Part shown: positions 6,766-16,036 of the stretch, piece after piece
Numbering within the stretch: the first letter of the stretch is position 1
Layout of the letters: the number at the start of each line of letters is the position of its first letter
Program-made: the position numbers and the translations under genes
The notes under the pieces: generated by a model
What the model was told of the DNA's origin: nothing
The model's database searches: none
Seen by the model: only the letters and a program-made list of their open reading frames with translations
Source of the DNA: Oscillospiraceae bacterium
GTDB taxonomy: Bacteria > Bacillota > Clostridia > Oscillospirales > Oscillospiraceae
DNA: 64,000 bases
Reading direction: 5' to 3'
Assembly (NCBI GenBank): GCA_910575815.1
Contig: CAJTFN010000008.1
Location: forward strand, 1 to 64,000

Positions 6766-7577
6766 GCCTGCTACAAATGTTTTCCTTTCCCTTTATCCAA
6801 AGGGCCTTGATCGCCGGGGTGCTGGTGAGCCTCTGTGCCGCCCTGCTGGGGGTCCCCCTGGTGTTGAAACGGTATTCCATGATCGGCGACGGTCTCAGCC
6901 ACGTCTCCTTCGGCGCTCTGGCGGTGGCGGTGGCCCTGGGCGTTACGCCGCTGTACTTCTCCATCCCCGTGGTGACCGCCGCGGCCTTTCTGCTGCTCCG
7001 GGTGGCGGATAGCCCCCGGTGGAACAGCGACGCAGCCATCGCCGTGGTCAGCGCCTCCGCCCTGGCCCTGGGCGTGCTGGTGATCTCCAAGACCTCCGGC
7101 ATGACCACGGACGTGGACAACTATATGTTTGGCAGCGTCCTGGCCATGAGTAAAGCGGACGTGGCGCTGTCGGTGCTGCTCTGCGCGGCAGTGCTGGCGC
7201 TGTTCGTTTTGTTCTATCACCGGATTTTCGCCGTGACTTTTGACGAGAGCTTCTCCCGGGCCACGGGCCTTCGGGTGGAGCGGTACAACGCCCTCCTCGC
7301 CATCTTGACGGCGCTGACCATCGTCCTGGGCATGCGGATGATGGGGGCGATGCTGATCTCCTCTCTGGTGATTTTCCCGGCTCTGACGGCTATGCGGCTC
7401 TTCCGGAGCTTCCGCGGAGTGACCCTCTGCGCCGCTGTCACGTCGGTGGCGTGCTTTTGCGCGGGGCTGACGGTGTCCTTCGCCTGCTCCACGCCGGTGG
7501 GGGCCACGGTGGTGGCGGCGAATCTGGCTGCCTTTCTCCTGGCCTGCGGAGGGGCGGTGCTCCGGGGACGGCGATAG
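6762..7577 (+). CDS. Metal ABC transporter permease (ZnuB/MntC type)
   Basis: A 271-residue ABC-3 family permease with about eight hydrophobic segments. It contains the family signature region MIGDGLSHVSFGALAV near residues 39-54 and the conserved MRMMGAMLISSLVIFPALTA stretch near 190-209. The GTG at 6762 overlaps the ATPase stop as GTGA and has a GGGAGGTGG site upstream; the internal ATG at 6777 lacks such a site. No substrate-binding lipoprotein gene accompanies the pair here, so it must work with a binding protein encoded elsewhere. Confidence 0.9.
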   Translation: MSLLQMFSFPFIQRALIAGVLVSLCAALLGVPLVLKRYSMIGDGLSHVSFGALAVAVALGVTPLYFSIPVVTAAAFLLLRVADSPRWNSDAAIAVVSASALALGVLVISKTSGMTTDVDNYMFGSVLAMSKADVALSVLLCAAVLALFVLFYHRIFAVTFDESFSRATGLRVERYNALLAILTALTIVLGMRMMGAMLISSLVIFPALTAMRLFRSFRGVTLCAAVTSVACFCAGLTVSFACSTPVGATVVAANLAAFLLACGGAVLRGRR

Positions 7578-7639
7578 GCCGGAGGATGGTCCCCTGCGCC
7601 GAGACACGGCTCCGGCAGCCCCTCGCTTCGAAAAAAGGC

Positions 7640-7681
7640 GGGGACGCTTTTCGGTTTTCACATCGAAAAGCGTCCCCGTTT
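7640..7681. terminator. Bidirectional terminator between convergent genes
   Basis: A 14 bp perfect stem, GGGGACGCTTTTCG (7640-7653) and CGAAAAGCGTCCCC (7664-7677), is flanked by a run of A on the left (giving U6 on the minus strand) and GTTTC on the right. It lies between the permease gene and the convergent lysozyme gene. Confidence 0.85.
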
Positions 7682-7722
7682 CGCATCTGGAAAAGAGAGC
7701 TCCGGGACCGGGCCGCAGCCGG

Positions 7723-8688
7723 TCAAAAGGCCAGGTCCAGGTCCACATCTCCCTGGATGCCCTCTACCCGGCCGGTGTGAGAGTATTGCCAGAGATCAAA
7801 GTGGTAATAAAAATCCGGAGGGGAGGCATATTCCGCCAGCCAGAGCTCGTAATCCGTCAAATCCCGCAGATCGTAGCGGAGGTACCCCTGGGTCCGGTTG
7901 AAATAGACCGCCGGGCGGTATCCCCCGTCCTCAATCCGCTTGCAAAAGGCGGCGGCGCAGCGGGTCATGGTCTCTCCGTCCAGGCTGTCGGTGCGGGCCT
8001 GGTCCCCGAGGATGGGCTCCCAGTCGAAGGCGACGGGAAAGGTGAGCTCCCGCCCGGCCAAGGTCTCCAGAACGTAGTCCGCTTCCTCCTCCGCCTCCTG
8101 GGGGGTGATGGCCTGGGAGAAGAAATAGACTCCCACCTCCAGTCCGGCGTCCAGGGCCCCTTGGAAGTTCCGCTGGAAGGTCTCGTCCGGAAACAGGCCG
8201 CCCTCGGTGTAGCCCCGGAGGCCCAGGCGGAGGATGGCGAATTCGATGCCGTCCGCCGCCACCGACGGCCAGTCGATGTCCTTTTGATGGGTGGAAACGT
8301 CGATGCCCGCCCGGGCCCGTTTCCCGTTTTTCTCGTAGGTGACCCGGCCCTTTTCGTCCACGGAGAAGGCGTCTTTGTCATAGGGGTTCCGGGGCATTCC
8401 CTCCAGAGGTTCCAGCACCATGTCGCCAAACCGGAAGGTGACGGGCTCCTCTTCGGGAGGCTCCGGCTCCAATTCCTGGGGCTCCCGCAGCAGGAGAAAT
8501 AGCGCCGTCCCGGCCAGCAGCAGGGCCAGGATGGAAAGAACCAGAGACAGAAGGTTCAGCTCCATCCGGCGGGGCGGCTTTCGGGAGCGGGAGGCGGGGC
8601 GGCGTTCCCGGCTCCGCAGCGTCTCTTCCCGGGAGCGGACGGCGGGGTCCCGTTCCATGGAATCCAGTTCGATCAGGTGGTCGTTCAT
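7723..8688 (-). CDS. Membrane-anchored GH25 lysozyme-like muramidase
   Basis: A 321-residue protein predicted to cleave the MurNAc-GlcNAc bond of peptidoglycan. It has a charged Arg-rich cytosolic N-terminus (about 1-42), one membrane segment (about 44-67), a Pro/Glu linker, then a GH25 domain from about residue 127. Diagnostic features are GIDVSTHQKDIDW at the domain start (catalytic Asp equivalent) and FDWEP with the paired acids of the active site. The type-II orientation makes it a wall-facing anchored enzyme. It is monocistronic, convergent with the metal transporter, with a good ribosome site before ATG 8688. Confidence 0.88.
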   Translation of the reverse strand: MNDHLIELDSMERDPAVRSREETLRSRERRPASRSRKPPRRMELNLLSLVLSILALLLAGTALFLLLREPQELEPEPPEEEPVTFRFGDMVLEPLEGMPRNPYDKDAFSVDEKGRVTYEKNGKRARAGIDVSTHQKDIDWPSVAADGIEFAILRLGLRGYTEGGLFPDETFQRNFQGALDAGLEVGVYFFSQAITPQEAEEEADYVLETLAGRELTFPVAFDWEPILGDQARTDSLDGETMTRCAAAFCKRIEDGGYRPAVYFNRTQGYLRYDLRDLTDYELWLAEYASPPDFYYHFDLWQYSHTGRVEGIQGDVDLDLAF

Positions 8689-8830
8689 AGGAGATCCTCC
8701 ACAATTCGACGGTTTTCTCTATTCTACCACAAACCGGGAAATTGTACATGGCAAAATCTGCATTTTAGGGACAGAATTCCCGCGGCGCCGAATTTCGTAA
8801 AAATCCGAAAGAAAGCCGAAAAACATTTGA

Positions 8831-8859
8831 TTGTCCAGACTCCCGTTTTCCGATATCAT
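8831..8859 (+). promoter_or_regulatory. Promoter of the cyclase-family gene
   Basis: -35 TTGTCC (8831-8836) and -10 TATCAT (8854-8859) are 17 bp apart. The ~90-base leader that follows contains a GC-rich hairpin (GCGG-GCCTT/AAGGCCGC, about 8873-8892). Confidence 0.55.
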
Positions 8860-8953
8860 ACATACTGTGGCGCGGGCCTTCCAAGGCCGCGTCCGCCCCA
8901 GAACACGGGGTCCGGACCAAAGCCGGAACGTTCCGTCAGAAAGGAGTTTTTCT

Positions 8954-9694
8954 ATGGGCAATATCATGGGCCGCTTTTTGGAACTGCTGAGGGAATTCGA
9001 TGTGGTGGATCTTTCCCCTACGCTGGAAAACGACATTCCCCGTTGGCCCACCCACCCGCCGCTGGTCATTCAACCCACGGTTACCCACTCTCACGATGGC
9101 TACTATTGCCAGACCATTTTCATGGGAGAGCACACCGGCGCCCATGTGGACGCCCCCGCCCATCAGGTTTCCGCCATGATGGAAAGCACCATTGAAACCT
9201 ATCCTGCCGACTATATCTGTGGCCGGGCGGTGGTCTATGATCTGGGCAAACTGAACGCGAAACCCGGTCAGCGGATCACTAGAGAGCAGATTCTGGGCTT
9301 GGAGGAAGGGATGAGCACACGGGCCGGGGAACGGGACATCGTTTTGTTAAACTACAACTGGTTTCAATACTGGACGACCCAGGGCGATTGGAAATACTAC
9401 GCGAAGAACGAGCCTGGCCTTGCGGAGGACGCGGTAAAGCTTTTCGCCGAGCGGAAGGTCCGGGCCGTGGGCAGCGATACCATCGCCTGCGACACGCCGG
9501 TCATCGCCGGAGAAGAGCTGGAATCCTATGCCCACCACATGCATTGGCTTCCAAACCACATTTTGATTATGGAGGAACTGAAGCATCTGGACAAGCTGCC
9601 GGAGGAATGTTATTTCGTGGCGGTGCCGCTGAAAATCCGGAATGGCTCCGGTTCTCCCATCCGGCCCTTCGCGCTGGTGCCCAGAGAAAGTTGA
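8954..9694 (+). CDS. Cyclase-family metal-dependent hydrolase (KynB-like fold)
   Basis: A 246-residue protein of the Cyclase superfamily (arylformamidase/isatin hydrolase fold). The metal-binding signature HTGAHVDAPAH lies at residues 60-70, close to the HTGTHxDxPxH consensus, and further His residues (HHMHWLPNH) lie near 195-203. Members hydrolyse amides or cyclise polyketides; the substrate here is unknown. No tryptophan-degradation genes are nearby, so kynurenine formamidase is not supported. The start is set by AAGGAG 8 bp upstream. It precedes the sugar-uptake block but is separated from it by a strong hairpin. Confidence 0.85.
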   Translation: MGNIMGRFLELLREFDVVDLSPTLENDIPRWPTHPPLVIQPTVTHSHDGYYCQTIFMGEHTGAHVDAPAHQVSAMMESTIETYPADYICGRAVVYDLGKLNAKPGQRITREQILGLEEGMSTRAGERDIVLLNYNWFQYWTTQGDWKYYAKNEPGLAEDAVKLFAERKVRAVGSDTIACDTPVIAGEELESYAHHMHWLPNHILIMEELKHLDKLPEECYFVAVPLKIRNGSGSPIRPFALVPRES

Positions 9695-9757
9695 TACGAA
9701 GGAAGACCGCTTTGCAAAGCAACGGATTTGCAGAGCGGTTTTTCTCCCCTTCGTATG
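9692..9757 (+). terminator. Terminator after the cyclase gene
   Basis: ACCGCTTTGCAAA (9706-9718) pairs with TTTGCAGAGCGGT (9727-9739, one mismatch) and is followed by a T-run (9739-9743). Outer arms ATACGAAGG and CCTTCGTAT (about 9693-9701 and 9748-9756) extend the structure. A further CTCGCGT/ACGCGAG pair lies downstream near 9760-9800. Confidence 0.7.
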
Positions 9758-9892
9758 CTCGCGTGTGGCTTTCTCCGGGGCTCCGGAGGTATACGCGAGG
9801 CCAAACGGGGAAATTTGTAAAGGGCTCCGCGGTATGCAAGAGGATTGGCTTGCTCCTCTTGAAAGAGATATGAGAAGAAAAAGAGGTGTTTT

Positions 9893-11620
9893 ATGAAGCG
9901 ATCGTCGCTGCGAACCCGGCTTTATGTGATGCTGATGAGCGTGCTGGCCCTGTCTGTTACGTCCATCGGCGTGGTGGTCTGTTTCATTTCCTACCGGAAT
10001 GTCATGGAGCTGTCCGTGCAGACCTGCAACCAGATTGTGGACAAGACCACCGATGAACTGGAGGTGCTGTTTGACAACATGCACGCCATGCCCGTGGTCA
10101 TTGGCCGGGACGCCAGAGTCCAGCAGGCCCTGCGGCTGCCGGCGGAGGAGGGGAGCCGGCACTTTACCGCCGAATATGAAATCAGCGCCTTTTTATCGGA
10201 GATGAATCTCTTTGACAGCGATATTTTCTGCATCTACTTTTTCGCGGAGAACGGCGTCTCCGCCCAGTCCAAATACTACCGTCTCCGCATTGACGACTTA
10301 AGCGGCGACGGGCTCTATCAGGAGGCCTGCGCCCGGGAGGAGACCTTCTGGCGTCCGCCGCAGAAGGGGTCCGCCGTCTCCGTCACCACCAGTGAACCCC
10401 TGATTGCCTCCGTGACGCCGGTGAAGGAGATTGGCAGCGGGAGTTACGCCGGCATGGTGATCATTGAGCTGGCGGAGAAGTTGGTGAAAAGCCGGCTGAA
10501 CGCCAGTATCGGGAACAACGGATTTCTCTATATCTGCGACGAGGACGGCGAGCCGGTGGTCTACCCGGACGGCAAGGACCCTAAGGCTTTGCGGGAGTGG
10601 TCCCGTCAGGAGGAGGGAATCTCCCGAAACCGAGGCCTGACCATCCGGCGGACGCTGCGAAGCTGCGGCTGGACGGTGATCGGCGTCGTCCCCTGGGGGG
10701 ACCTGACCGACAACATCCGGAGCATCATTTTTTCCACGGTGCTGGTGTGCCTTTCGCTGCTGGCGCTGTCTCTGCTCATTGTGGTGCGGATGACCACCCA
10801 TATTTTGCAGCCCATTAACCGGCTCAATCAAAAGATGGGCCAGGTTGCCGCGGGAGACCTGTCCGTCCGGACGGAGATTACCCACTATGACGAGATCGGC
10901 ATGTTGATGGAGCGGTTTAACGAGATGGTCCGGCAGATTGACCGCCTGGTCCAACAAGAGGCGGAGAACCAGAAGCAGCTCCGCCTGGCGGAGTTTAAAG
11001 CCCTCCAGGCGCAAATCAAGCCCCATTTTCTCTACAACACCCTGGATTCCATTATCTGGCTGGCGCGGGTCAACGACCAGAACGGGGTGGTGCGGATGGT
11101 GCTCTCGTTGACAGACTTTCTGAAAACCGGCCTGAGCAAGGGAGAGGAGATTATTCCCCTGGAGCAGGAGATTCAGCATACCACCAGCTATCTCTATATC
11201 CAAAGCGTGCGCTACCAGGGAACGTTTGTTCACACGATCACCCTGGAGGAGGCGGTCCGGACCTGTCTGGTACCAAAGCTGATCGTTCAGCCTCTGGTGG
11301 AAAACGCCATCTATCACGGCATGAAGCGCAAGCGGGAGCTGTGTCACCTGCGCATCTGGGCGGGAGAGCGGGACGGCCGGCTGGCCATCGACGTGGAGGA
11401 CGACGGGGCGGGCCTGGAGCCCGACAGAGCGGCGGCGCTGGAGCGGGCCCTCCGCCGCCGGGAGAGCGGAGGCGCCGGAAAGGGATACGGTGTGCTGAAC
11501 ATCGACGAGCGAATTCGCATGATGTACGGCGAGGAATACGGCGTAACCTTTGAGAGCGAGCGGGGGGAGGGAACGACCTTCCACATCACACTGCCCAAGA
11601 GGAGGGAGGGAAGCGCATGA
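9893..11620 (+). CDS. YesM-type sensor histidine kinase
   Basis: A 575-residue membrane histidine kinase of the LytS/YesM class that controls sugar uptake. It has an N-terminal membrane segment (about 10-32), an extracellular Cache-like sensor domain (about 33-275), a second membrane segment (about 278-300) and a HAMP domain. The His_kinase motif LQAQIKPHFLYNTLDSI (about 364-380) contains the phospho-acceptor His, and the HATPase domain has N-box VENAIYHG and G-boxes DDGAGL and GKGYGVLN. It overlaps the response-regulator gene by 4 bp. The neighbouring ABC genes make a sugar, or its binding protein, the likely signal. Confidence 0.93.
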   Translation: MKRSSLRTRLYVMLMSVLALSVTSIGVVVCFISYRNVMELSVQTCNQIVDKTTDELEVLFDNMHAMPVVIGRDARVQQALRLPAEEGSRHFTAEYEISAFLSEMNLFDSDIFCIYFFAENGVSAQSKYYRLRIDDLSGDGLYQEACAREETFWRPPQKGSAVSVTTSEPLIASVTPVKEIGSGSYAGMVIIELAEKLVKSRLNASIGNNGFLYICDEDGEPVVYPDGKDPKALREWSRQEEGISRNRGLTIRRTLRSCGWTVIGVVPWGDLTDNIRSIIFSTVLVCLSLLALSLLIVVRMTTHILQPINRLNQKMGQVAAGDLSVRTEITHYDEIGMLMERFNEMVRQIDRLVQQEAENQKQLRLAEFKALQAQIKPHFLYNTLDSIIWLARVNDQNGVVRMVLSLTDFLKTGLSKGEEIIPLEQEIQHTTSYLYIQSVRYQGTFVHTITLEEAVRTCLVPKLIVQPLVENAIYHGMKRKRELCHLRIWAGERDGRLAIDVEDDGAGLEPDRAAALERALRRRESGGAGKGYGVLNIDERIRMMYGEEYGVTFESERGEGTTFHITLPKRREGSA

Positions 11621-13218
11621 TGAAGGTTATGATTGTGGACGACGAATATTTGATCCGGGAGGGACTGAAAAACGCCATTCCATGGAAGGACTACGATATG
11701 GAAGTGGTCGCCACCGCGGAAAACGGGGAAGAGGGCCTTGCCATGGCCCGGGAGTGCCGCCCGAACCTGGTGGTGACGGATATCTGTATGCCCTTTATCG
11801 ACGGCCTGGAGATGTCCGAGGCCCTTTTGAAGGACTACCCGGATACGATCTTGATTATCCTCACCTGCTACGACGAATTTGAATACGCCCGCAAGGCGCT
11901 GAAGTTCGGGGCCTTCGACTATGTGCTTAAGCCCGTGGACCTGAACGTCTTCCCGGAAATTCTGGAGCGGGCCCGGAAGAAACACCAGCTGCTTTGGCAA
12001 AAGCACAGCAACCTCAGCGCCATGCTCTCCAACGTGATTCACGGTCGGGAGGACGCCGGGGCTCTGCGGCGAAACCTGGAGACCCTGGGCCAGGGAGAGA
12101 ATCTGGTCTACTGCTGCCTCCTCTTCAAGCTCCTGGGCTTCGGCTATGCCCAGAGCATCCTCTCCTCCGAGGAGCTGCGGGCCTTCCTGCGGCAATTCAG
12201 CGAGCTGCTGGAGGAGTGCTGCGGTGGCCGGGAGCTGCTGCTGGAGGGGCAGGAAGAGGATGGGCGCTGCGTCGTCATTCTGGGCGGGGAGAGCCGGGAG
12301 GCCGTGGAACAGATGGTGGAACAGATTTGTCAAAGCGTCCGGCGGCAGGCCCGCATCCGGGACGACTATCCCCTGCTCTGCGCCATTTCCGACGAGCGGC
12401 AGGGGGAGGAATCCCTGGCGGCCATTTACCGCCAGTGTAAGGAAATCGCACAGGTGGCCTTTCTCTATGACCACACAAAATTTATCCACTACAGCGACCT
12501 GGACCGCCAGGAGGCCCGAAGTGAGGACATTACCAATATGGTGGAGGCCTTCTCCGACGCGCTGAGGACCTTTGACAACCCCACCATTCAGGCGAAGCTC
12601 CGGGAGATTTGCGGAAACATCCGCGGCAGCGGCCAGGGGTCCATGCTCTATGGGCACGTGTTTGTGGCCACGGTTTTCTCCGGCATTTTGAAGGTGATCG
12701 GGGAGATGGGCGTGGAGCTGGAGGCGTTCGGCGAGGAGTTTATGGCGGAGTATCCGTCCATTATCCGCATGGACAATCTCAGTGGCCAGATGCAGAAAAT
12801 CGGGGATCTGGTGGAGCGGCTGTGCCGCCTCATCCAGTCGAATAAGAGCTCTCCCCACGCCGCCATTATGCAAAAGGCCAGGAGCTTCATGGACAGCAAC
12901 TACGGCGACAGCACCCTTTCCCTGCAGCGTGTCTCCGCCGAGGTTCACATGTCCCCCAGCTATTTCAGCATCGTATTCAAGCAGACCGTGGGCCGCTCGT
13001 TCATCACCTATTTGACGGATCTACGCATGGAGCAGGCCCGGCATCTCTTGCGGAATACGGACCAGAAGGTGTATGAGATTAGCTACGCGGTAGGCTATGA
13101 CAACGCCACCTATTTCAGCACCCTGTTCAAAAAGAGCTTTGGTATGGGGCCTTTGGAGTATCGTCAGCAGTTTGCCGCTGAGGCTCCGGGGGAGACCCGC
13201 CAGTGCGAAAAAAAGTGA
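11617..13218 (+). CDS. YesN-type response regulator with AraC output domain
   Basis: A 533-residue regulator with an N-terminal receiver domain (acid pocket VDDEYLI, phospho-acceptor Asp55 in VVTDICMPF, Lys in LKPVD), a long middle region (about 130-420) and a C-terminal AraC/XylS double helix-turn-helix (about 425-525). The AraC signature is VYEISYAVGYDNATYFSTLFKKSFG, split here around residues 488-512. It should activate the downstream sugar ABC operon on phosphorylation by the preceding kinase. Start ATG-ATG overlaps the kinase stop; the middle region is variable in this family. Confidence 0.93.
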   Translation: MMKVMIVDDEYLIREGLKNAIPWKDYDMEVVATAENGEEGLAMARECRPNLVVTDICMPFIDGLEMSEALLKDYPDTILIILTCYDEFEYARKALKFGAFDYVLKPVDLNVFPEILERARKKHQLLWQKHSNLSAMLSNVIHGREDAGALRRNLETLGQGENLVYCCLLFKLLGFGYAQSILSSEELRAFLRQFSELLEECCGGRELLLEGQEEDGRCVVILGGESREAVEQMVEQICQSVRRQARIRDDYPLLCAISDERQGEESLAAIYRQCKEIAQVAFLYDHTKFIHYSDLDRQEARSEDITNMVEAFSDALRTFDNPTIQAKLREICGNIRGSGQGSMLYGHVFVATVFSGILKVIGEMGVELEAFGEEFMAEYPSIIRMDNLSGQMQKIGDLVERLCRLIQSNKSSPHAAIMQKARSFMDSNYGDSTLSLQRVSAEVHMSPSYFSIVFKQTVGRSFITYLTDLRMEQARHLLRNTDQKVYEISYAVGYDNATYFSTLFKKSFGMGPLEYRQQFAAEAPGETRQCEKK

Positions 13219-13240
13219 AACAAGTTGAAAAATATCTTGA

Positions 13241-13269
13241 TTTCAAATAAACGCTATTTTTTATATAAT
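13241..13269 (+). promoter_or_regulatory. Promoter of the sugar ABC operon
   Basis: -35 TTTCAA (13241-13246) and consensus -10 TATAAT (13264-13269) are 17 bp apart, in an AT-rich gap between the response regulator and the binding-protein gene. The weak -35 suits activation by the adjacent AraC-type regulator (inference). Confidence 0.7.
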
Positions 13270-13301
13270 GACACCATCCAAAATAGAAGGAGGATTTCAC
13301 G

Positions 13302-14315
13302 ATGAAAAAGGTTCTCACGTTTCTTTTGACCCTTGCGCTGGCGCTTTCCCTGGTGGCCTGCGGCTCCAGCGGTGGCCAGTCCCAGGCCGGCGCACAGACG
13401 GACAGAGGACAGCAGGGTGAATCCCAGGGCGGCGCCGCCGGCAGCGCAGAAGACACTCTCACCGTCGCTTTCTGCCAGTATGCCAACCTGAACAACTGGC
13501 GGGTCACCCAGACCAACGACATGGAGGCCACCATGAAGGGCGCCGGCTACCGCTACATCTACACAGACGCCGGTGACGACACCGCCCAGCAGGTCTCCGA
13601 CCTAGAGGACATCATCGCGCAGAATCCGGACTATATCGTCCTGGCCCCCCGGGAGGAGAAGGGGTATGAAAGCGTCCTGGCCAAGGCGGCGGAGCAGGGG
13701 ATCATCGTGATCACGGTGGACCGGGACTGCGAGGGTGAGAAGGCGACCTATATCGCGGCCAACTTTATCTGGGAGTCGGAAAACTGCGCCAATTATATGA
13801 TTGAGCAGCTGGGCACCACGGACCCTGTCAACATTGTGGAGCTCACCGGAACCCCCGGCAGCACCTGCGCCATTGAGCGGCAGAAGGGCTTTATGGACGT
13901 GGTAGACCAGCATGACAATTACACCGTGATCGCCTCTCAGGTGGGCGATTTCTCCCGCACCACCTCTCAGACCGCCATGGAAAACCTCATTCAGTCCTAT
14001 GGCGACGAGATCGATGTGGTTTATGCCCATAACGACGACAATGCCATCGGTGCCCTCCAGGCCATCAAGGCCGCGGGCCTCAAGCCCGGCGAGGACATCC
14101 TCATCTATTCCGTCGACGGCCAGCGGGACGCCCTCCAGGCCATCGTCAACGGGGAAATGGAGCTCTCCGTGCTGTGCAGCCCCTATTTCGGGGAGACCGT
14201 TCTGGAGGTCATCAACACCCTGGAAAACGGCGGGTCCGTGGAGGAGTATATCCAGAATCCCGGCAAGCTCTATACCGCGGAGAACGCCGAGGCCTGCCTG
14301 GACGAGGCTTATTGA
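13302..14315 (+). CDS. Sugar ABC transporter substrate-binding lipoprotein
   Basis: A 337-residue periplasmic-binding-protein-like lipoprotein of the Peripla_BP_4 class (RbsB/YtfQ-like). The signal peptide ends in the lipobox LVAC (Cys21), followed by a Ser/Gly/Gln-rich linker. The mature protein has conserved blocks NNWRVTQTNDMEA (like the YtfQ sugar contact region), VLAPREEKGYESVL, VDRDCEG and YAHNDDNAIGALQAIK. It captures a sugar at the cell surface for the permeases encoded downstream. It has its own promoter, and a hairpin at 14443-14476 separates it from the ATPase gene, which could leave the binding protein in excess. Confidence 0.92.
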   Translation: MKKVLTFLLTLALALSLVACGSSGGQSQAGAQTDRGQQGESQGGAAGSAEDTLTVAFCQYANLNNWRVTQTNDMEATMKGAGYRYIYTDAGDDTAQQVSDLEDIIAQNPDYIVLAPREEKGYESVLAKAAEQGIIVITVDRDCEGEKATYIAANFIWESENCANYMIEQLGTTDPVNIVELTGTPGSTCAIERQKGFMDVVDQHDNYTVIASQVGDFSRTTSQTAMENLIQSYGDEIDVVYAHNDDNAIGALQAIKAAGLKPGEDILIYSVDGQRDALQAIVNGEMELSVLCSPYFGETVLEVINTLENGGSVEEYIQNPGKLYTAENAEACLDEAY

Positions 14316-14442
14316 TGGCCCGGAATTTCAAGGCGGCCGAGGATCCGGGCGCGGTTGTTCCCGCGAAGCGCTTCTTTGTCAGGAACGAGTTCTGAGACAG
14401 AGCCGGGCAGACGGCCGGGAAACGGCGCCTCCCGGTGGGCAC

Positions 14443-14476
14443 GGAAAGAGGGACTGGTTTTCGGTTCCTCTTTTCC
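14443..14476 (+). promoter_or_regulatory. Intercistronic hairpin between binding-protein and ATPase genes
   Basis: GGAAAGAGGGAC (14443-14454) can pair with GTTCCTCTTTTCC (14464-14476) with one mismatch. It lies in a 191 bp intercistronic gap and could act as an attenuator or as a 3' stabiliser of the upstream message; neither role can be distinguished here. Confidence 0.5.
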
Positions 14477-14506
14477 ATTCACCAATCTTTGGAAAGGTAC
14501 GGCAAC

Positions 14507-16036
14507 ATGAGCGAACGAGTTTTATTGGAAATGCGGCAGATCGACAAGCGATTCCCCGGCGTCCACGCCCTGGATCATGTGGACTTCAAGGTTCGTGCCG
14601 GAGAGATCCATGCGTTGATGGGAGAAAACGGCGCGGGAAAATCAACGCTCATGAAAGTGTTGACGGGCCTCTACGCCAAGGACTCCGGCGAGATTCTCCT
14701 TGACGGGAAGCCGGTGTCCTTCCACAGCCCCCTCGAATCCCAGAGGGCGGGGGTCAGCACCATCTATCAGGAAATCAACCTGATTCCGTATTTGAGCGTG
14801 GCGGAGAACATCTTCCTTGGCCGCCAGCCCCTGAACCGCACCGGCATCGACTGGCGGGCCATGGAGGCACGGGCGGGGAAGATCCTTGCGGAAATGGGTG
14901 TCGACGTGGATGTCACCCAGGAACTGCGGCGCTGCGGCACGGCGATTCAGCAGATGATTGCCATTGCCCGGGCCATCTTTTCCGACGCCAGATTGGTGGT
15001 GATGGACGAGCCCACCTCCTCGCTGGACGAGAAGGAAACGGCGGTCCTCTTTCAACAAATGCGGCGGCTGAAGGAGCAGGGCCTGGCCATCATCTTCATC
15101 AGCCACCGGCTGGACGAAATTTTTGAAATCTGTGACACCGTGACCATCCTAAAGGACGGAAAGCTGGTGGAGGAGCGGCCGGTGGAGCGCCTGACCAAGC
15201 TGGAGCTGGTGTCCAAAATGATCGGCCGGGACGCCTCCGATGTCCTCCGCAGAAAAAACGGCGGCTATGACGCCGCGGGCAAGAGGACCGTTCTGGAGGC
15301 CCGGAACGTGGCCAACGAGGTGAAGCTCCGGGGCATAAACGTGACCGTGCGGGCCGGTGAGGTGGTGGGCCTGGCAGGGTTGCTGGGGTCGGGGCGCACG
15401 GAATTCGCACGGGTGGCCTTCGGACAGGACGGGGACTACACCGGGGAGCTGGAGATCAACGGCCAGCCGGTGCGCTTCAAGTCCCCCCGGGGAGCCATCG
15501 ACCGGGGCTTGGCCTATTGCGCGGAGGACCGGAAGGTGGAGGGCATTTTCCCCCACATGTCCGTGCGGGAGAACATGACCATTGCCATACTGCCGAAAAT
15601 CTCGAGGTTCGGTATTCTGAACGCCAAAAAACAGGACGAGATTGTGGAACGGTACATACGGTCCCTCAACATCAAGACCCCCGGAGCCGGGCAGCAGATT
15701 CACAACCTTAGCGGAGGCAACCAGCAAAAGGTGCTCCTGGCCCGGTGGCTGTGTATGGAGCCGGACCTCATCATTCTGGACGAGCCCACCCGGGGCATTG
15801 ACGTGGGGGCGAAGTCGGAGATCGAGTCATTGATTCAGGAGATCGCCGGGCGGGGCATTGGCGTGCTCCTCATTTCCTCGGAGCTGGAGGAGCTGGTGCG
15901 GAATTGCCACCGGGTGGTGGTGATCCGGGATGGACGGAACGTGGGAGACCTGGAGGGCGGCAGTATCTCCGAAGAGAACATTATGGAGCGCATTGCCCAG
16001 GGTGCGGCAAAGGAGGAAGGACATGAGAATGGCTGA
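14507..16036 (+). CDS. Sugar ABC transporter double ATP-binding protein (RbsA/MglA type)
   Basis: A 509-residue protein with two fused ABC ATPase domains. The first has Walker A GENGAGKST (about residues 39-47), a signature degenerated from LSGGQ to LRRCGTAIQQ, and Walker B LVVMDEPTSSLD. The second has a degenerate P-loop (GLLGSGRTE), an intact signature LSGGNQQKV and Walker B LIILDEPTRGID. This asymmetry is normal for the family. The start is set by GGAAAGG upstream of ATG 14507. The end overlaps the first permease gene by 14 bp. Confidence 0.93.
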   Translation: MSERVLLEMRQIDKRFPGVHALDHVDFKVRAGEIHALMGENGAGKSTLMKVLTGLYAKDSGEILLDGKPVSFHSPLESQRAGVSTIYQEINLIPYLSVAENIFLGRQPLNRTGIDWRAMEARAGKILAEMGVDVDVTQELRRCGTAIQQMIAIARAIFSDARLVVMDEPTSSLDEKETAVLFQQMRRLKEQGLAIIFISHRLDEIFEICDTVTILKDGKLVEERPVERLTKLELVSKMIGRDASDVLRRKNGGYDAAGKRTVLEARNVANEVKLRGINVTVRAGEVVGLAGLLGSGRTEFARVAFGQDGDYTGELEINGQPVRFKSPRGAIDRGLAYCAEDRKVEGIFPHMSVRENMTIAILPKISRFGILNAKKQDEIVERYIRSLNIKTPGAGQQIHNLSGGNQQKVLLARWLCMEPDLIILDEPTRGIDVGAKSEIESLIQEIAGRGIGVLLISSELEELVRNCHRVVVIRDGRNVGDLEGGSISEENIMERIAQGAAKEEGHENG

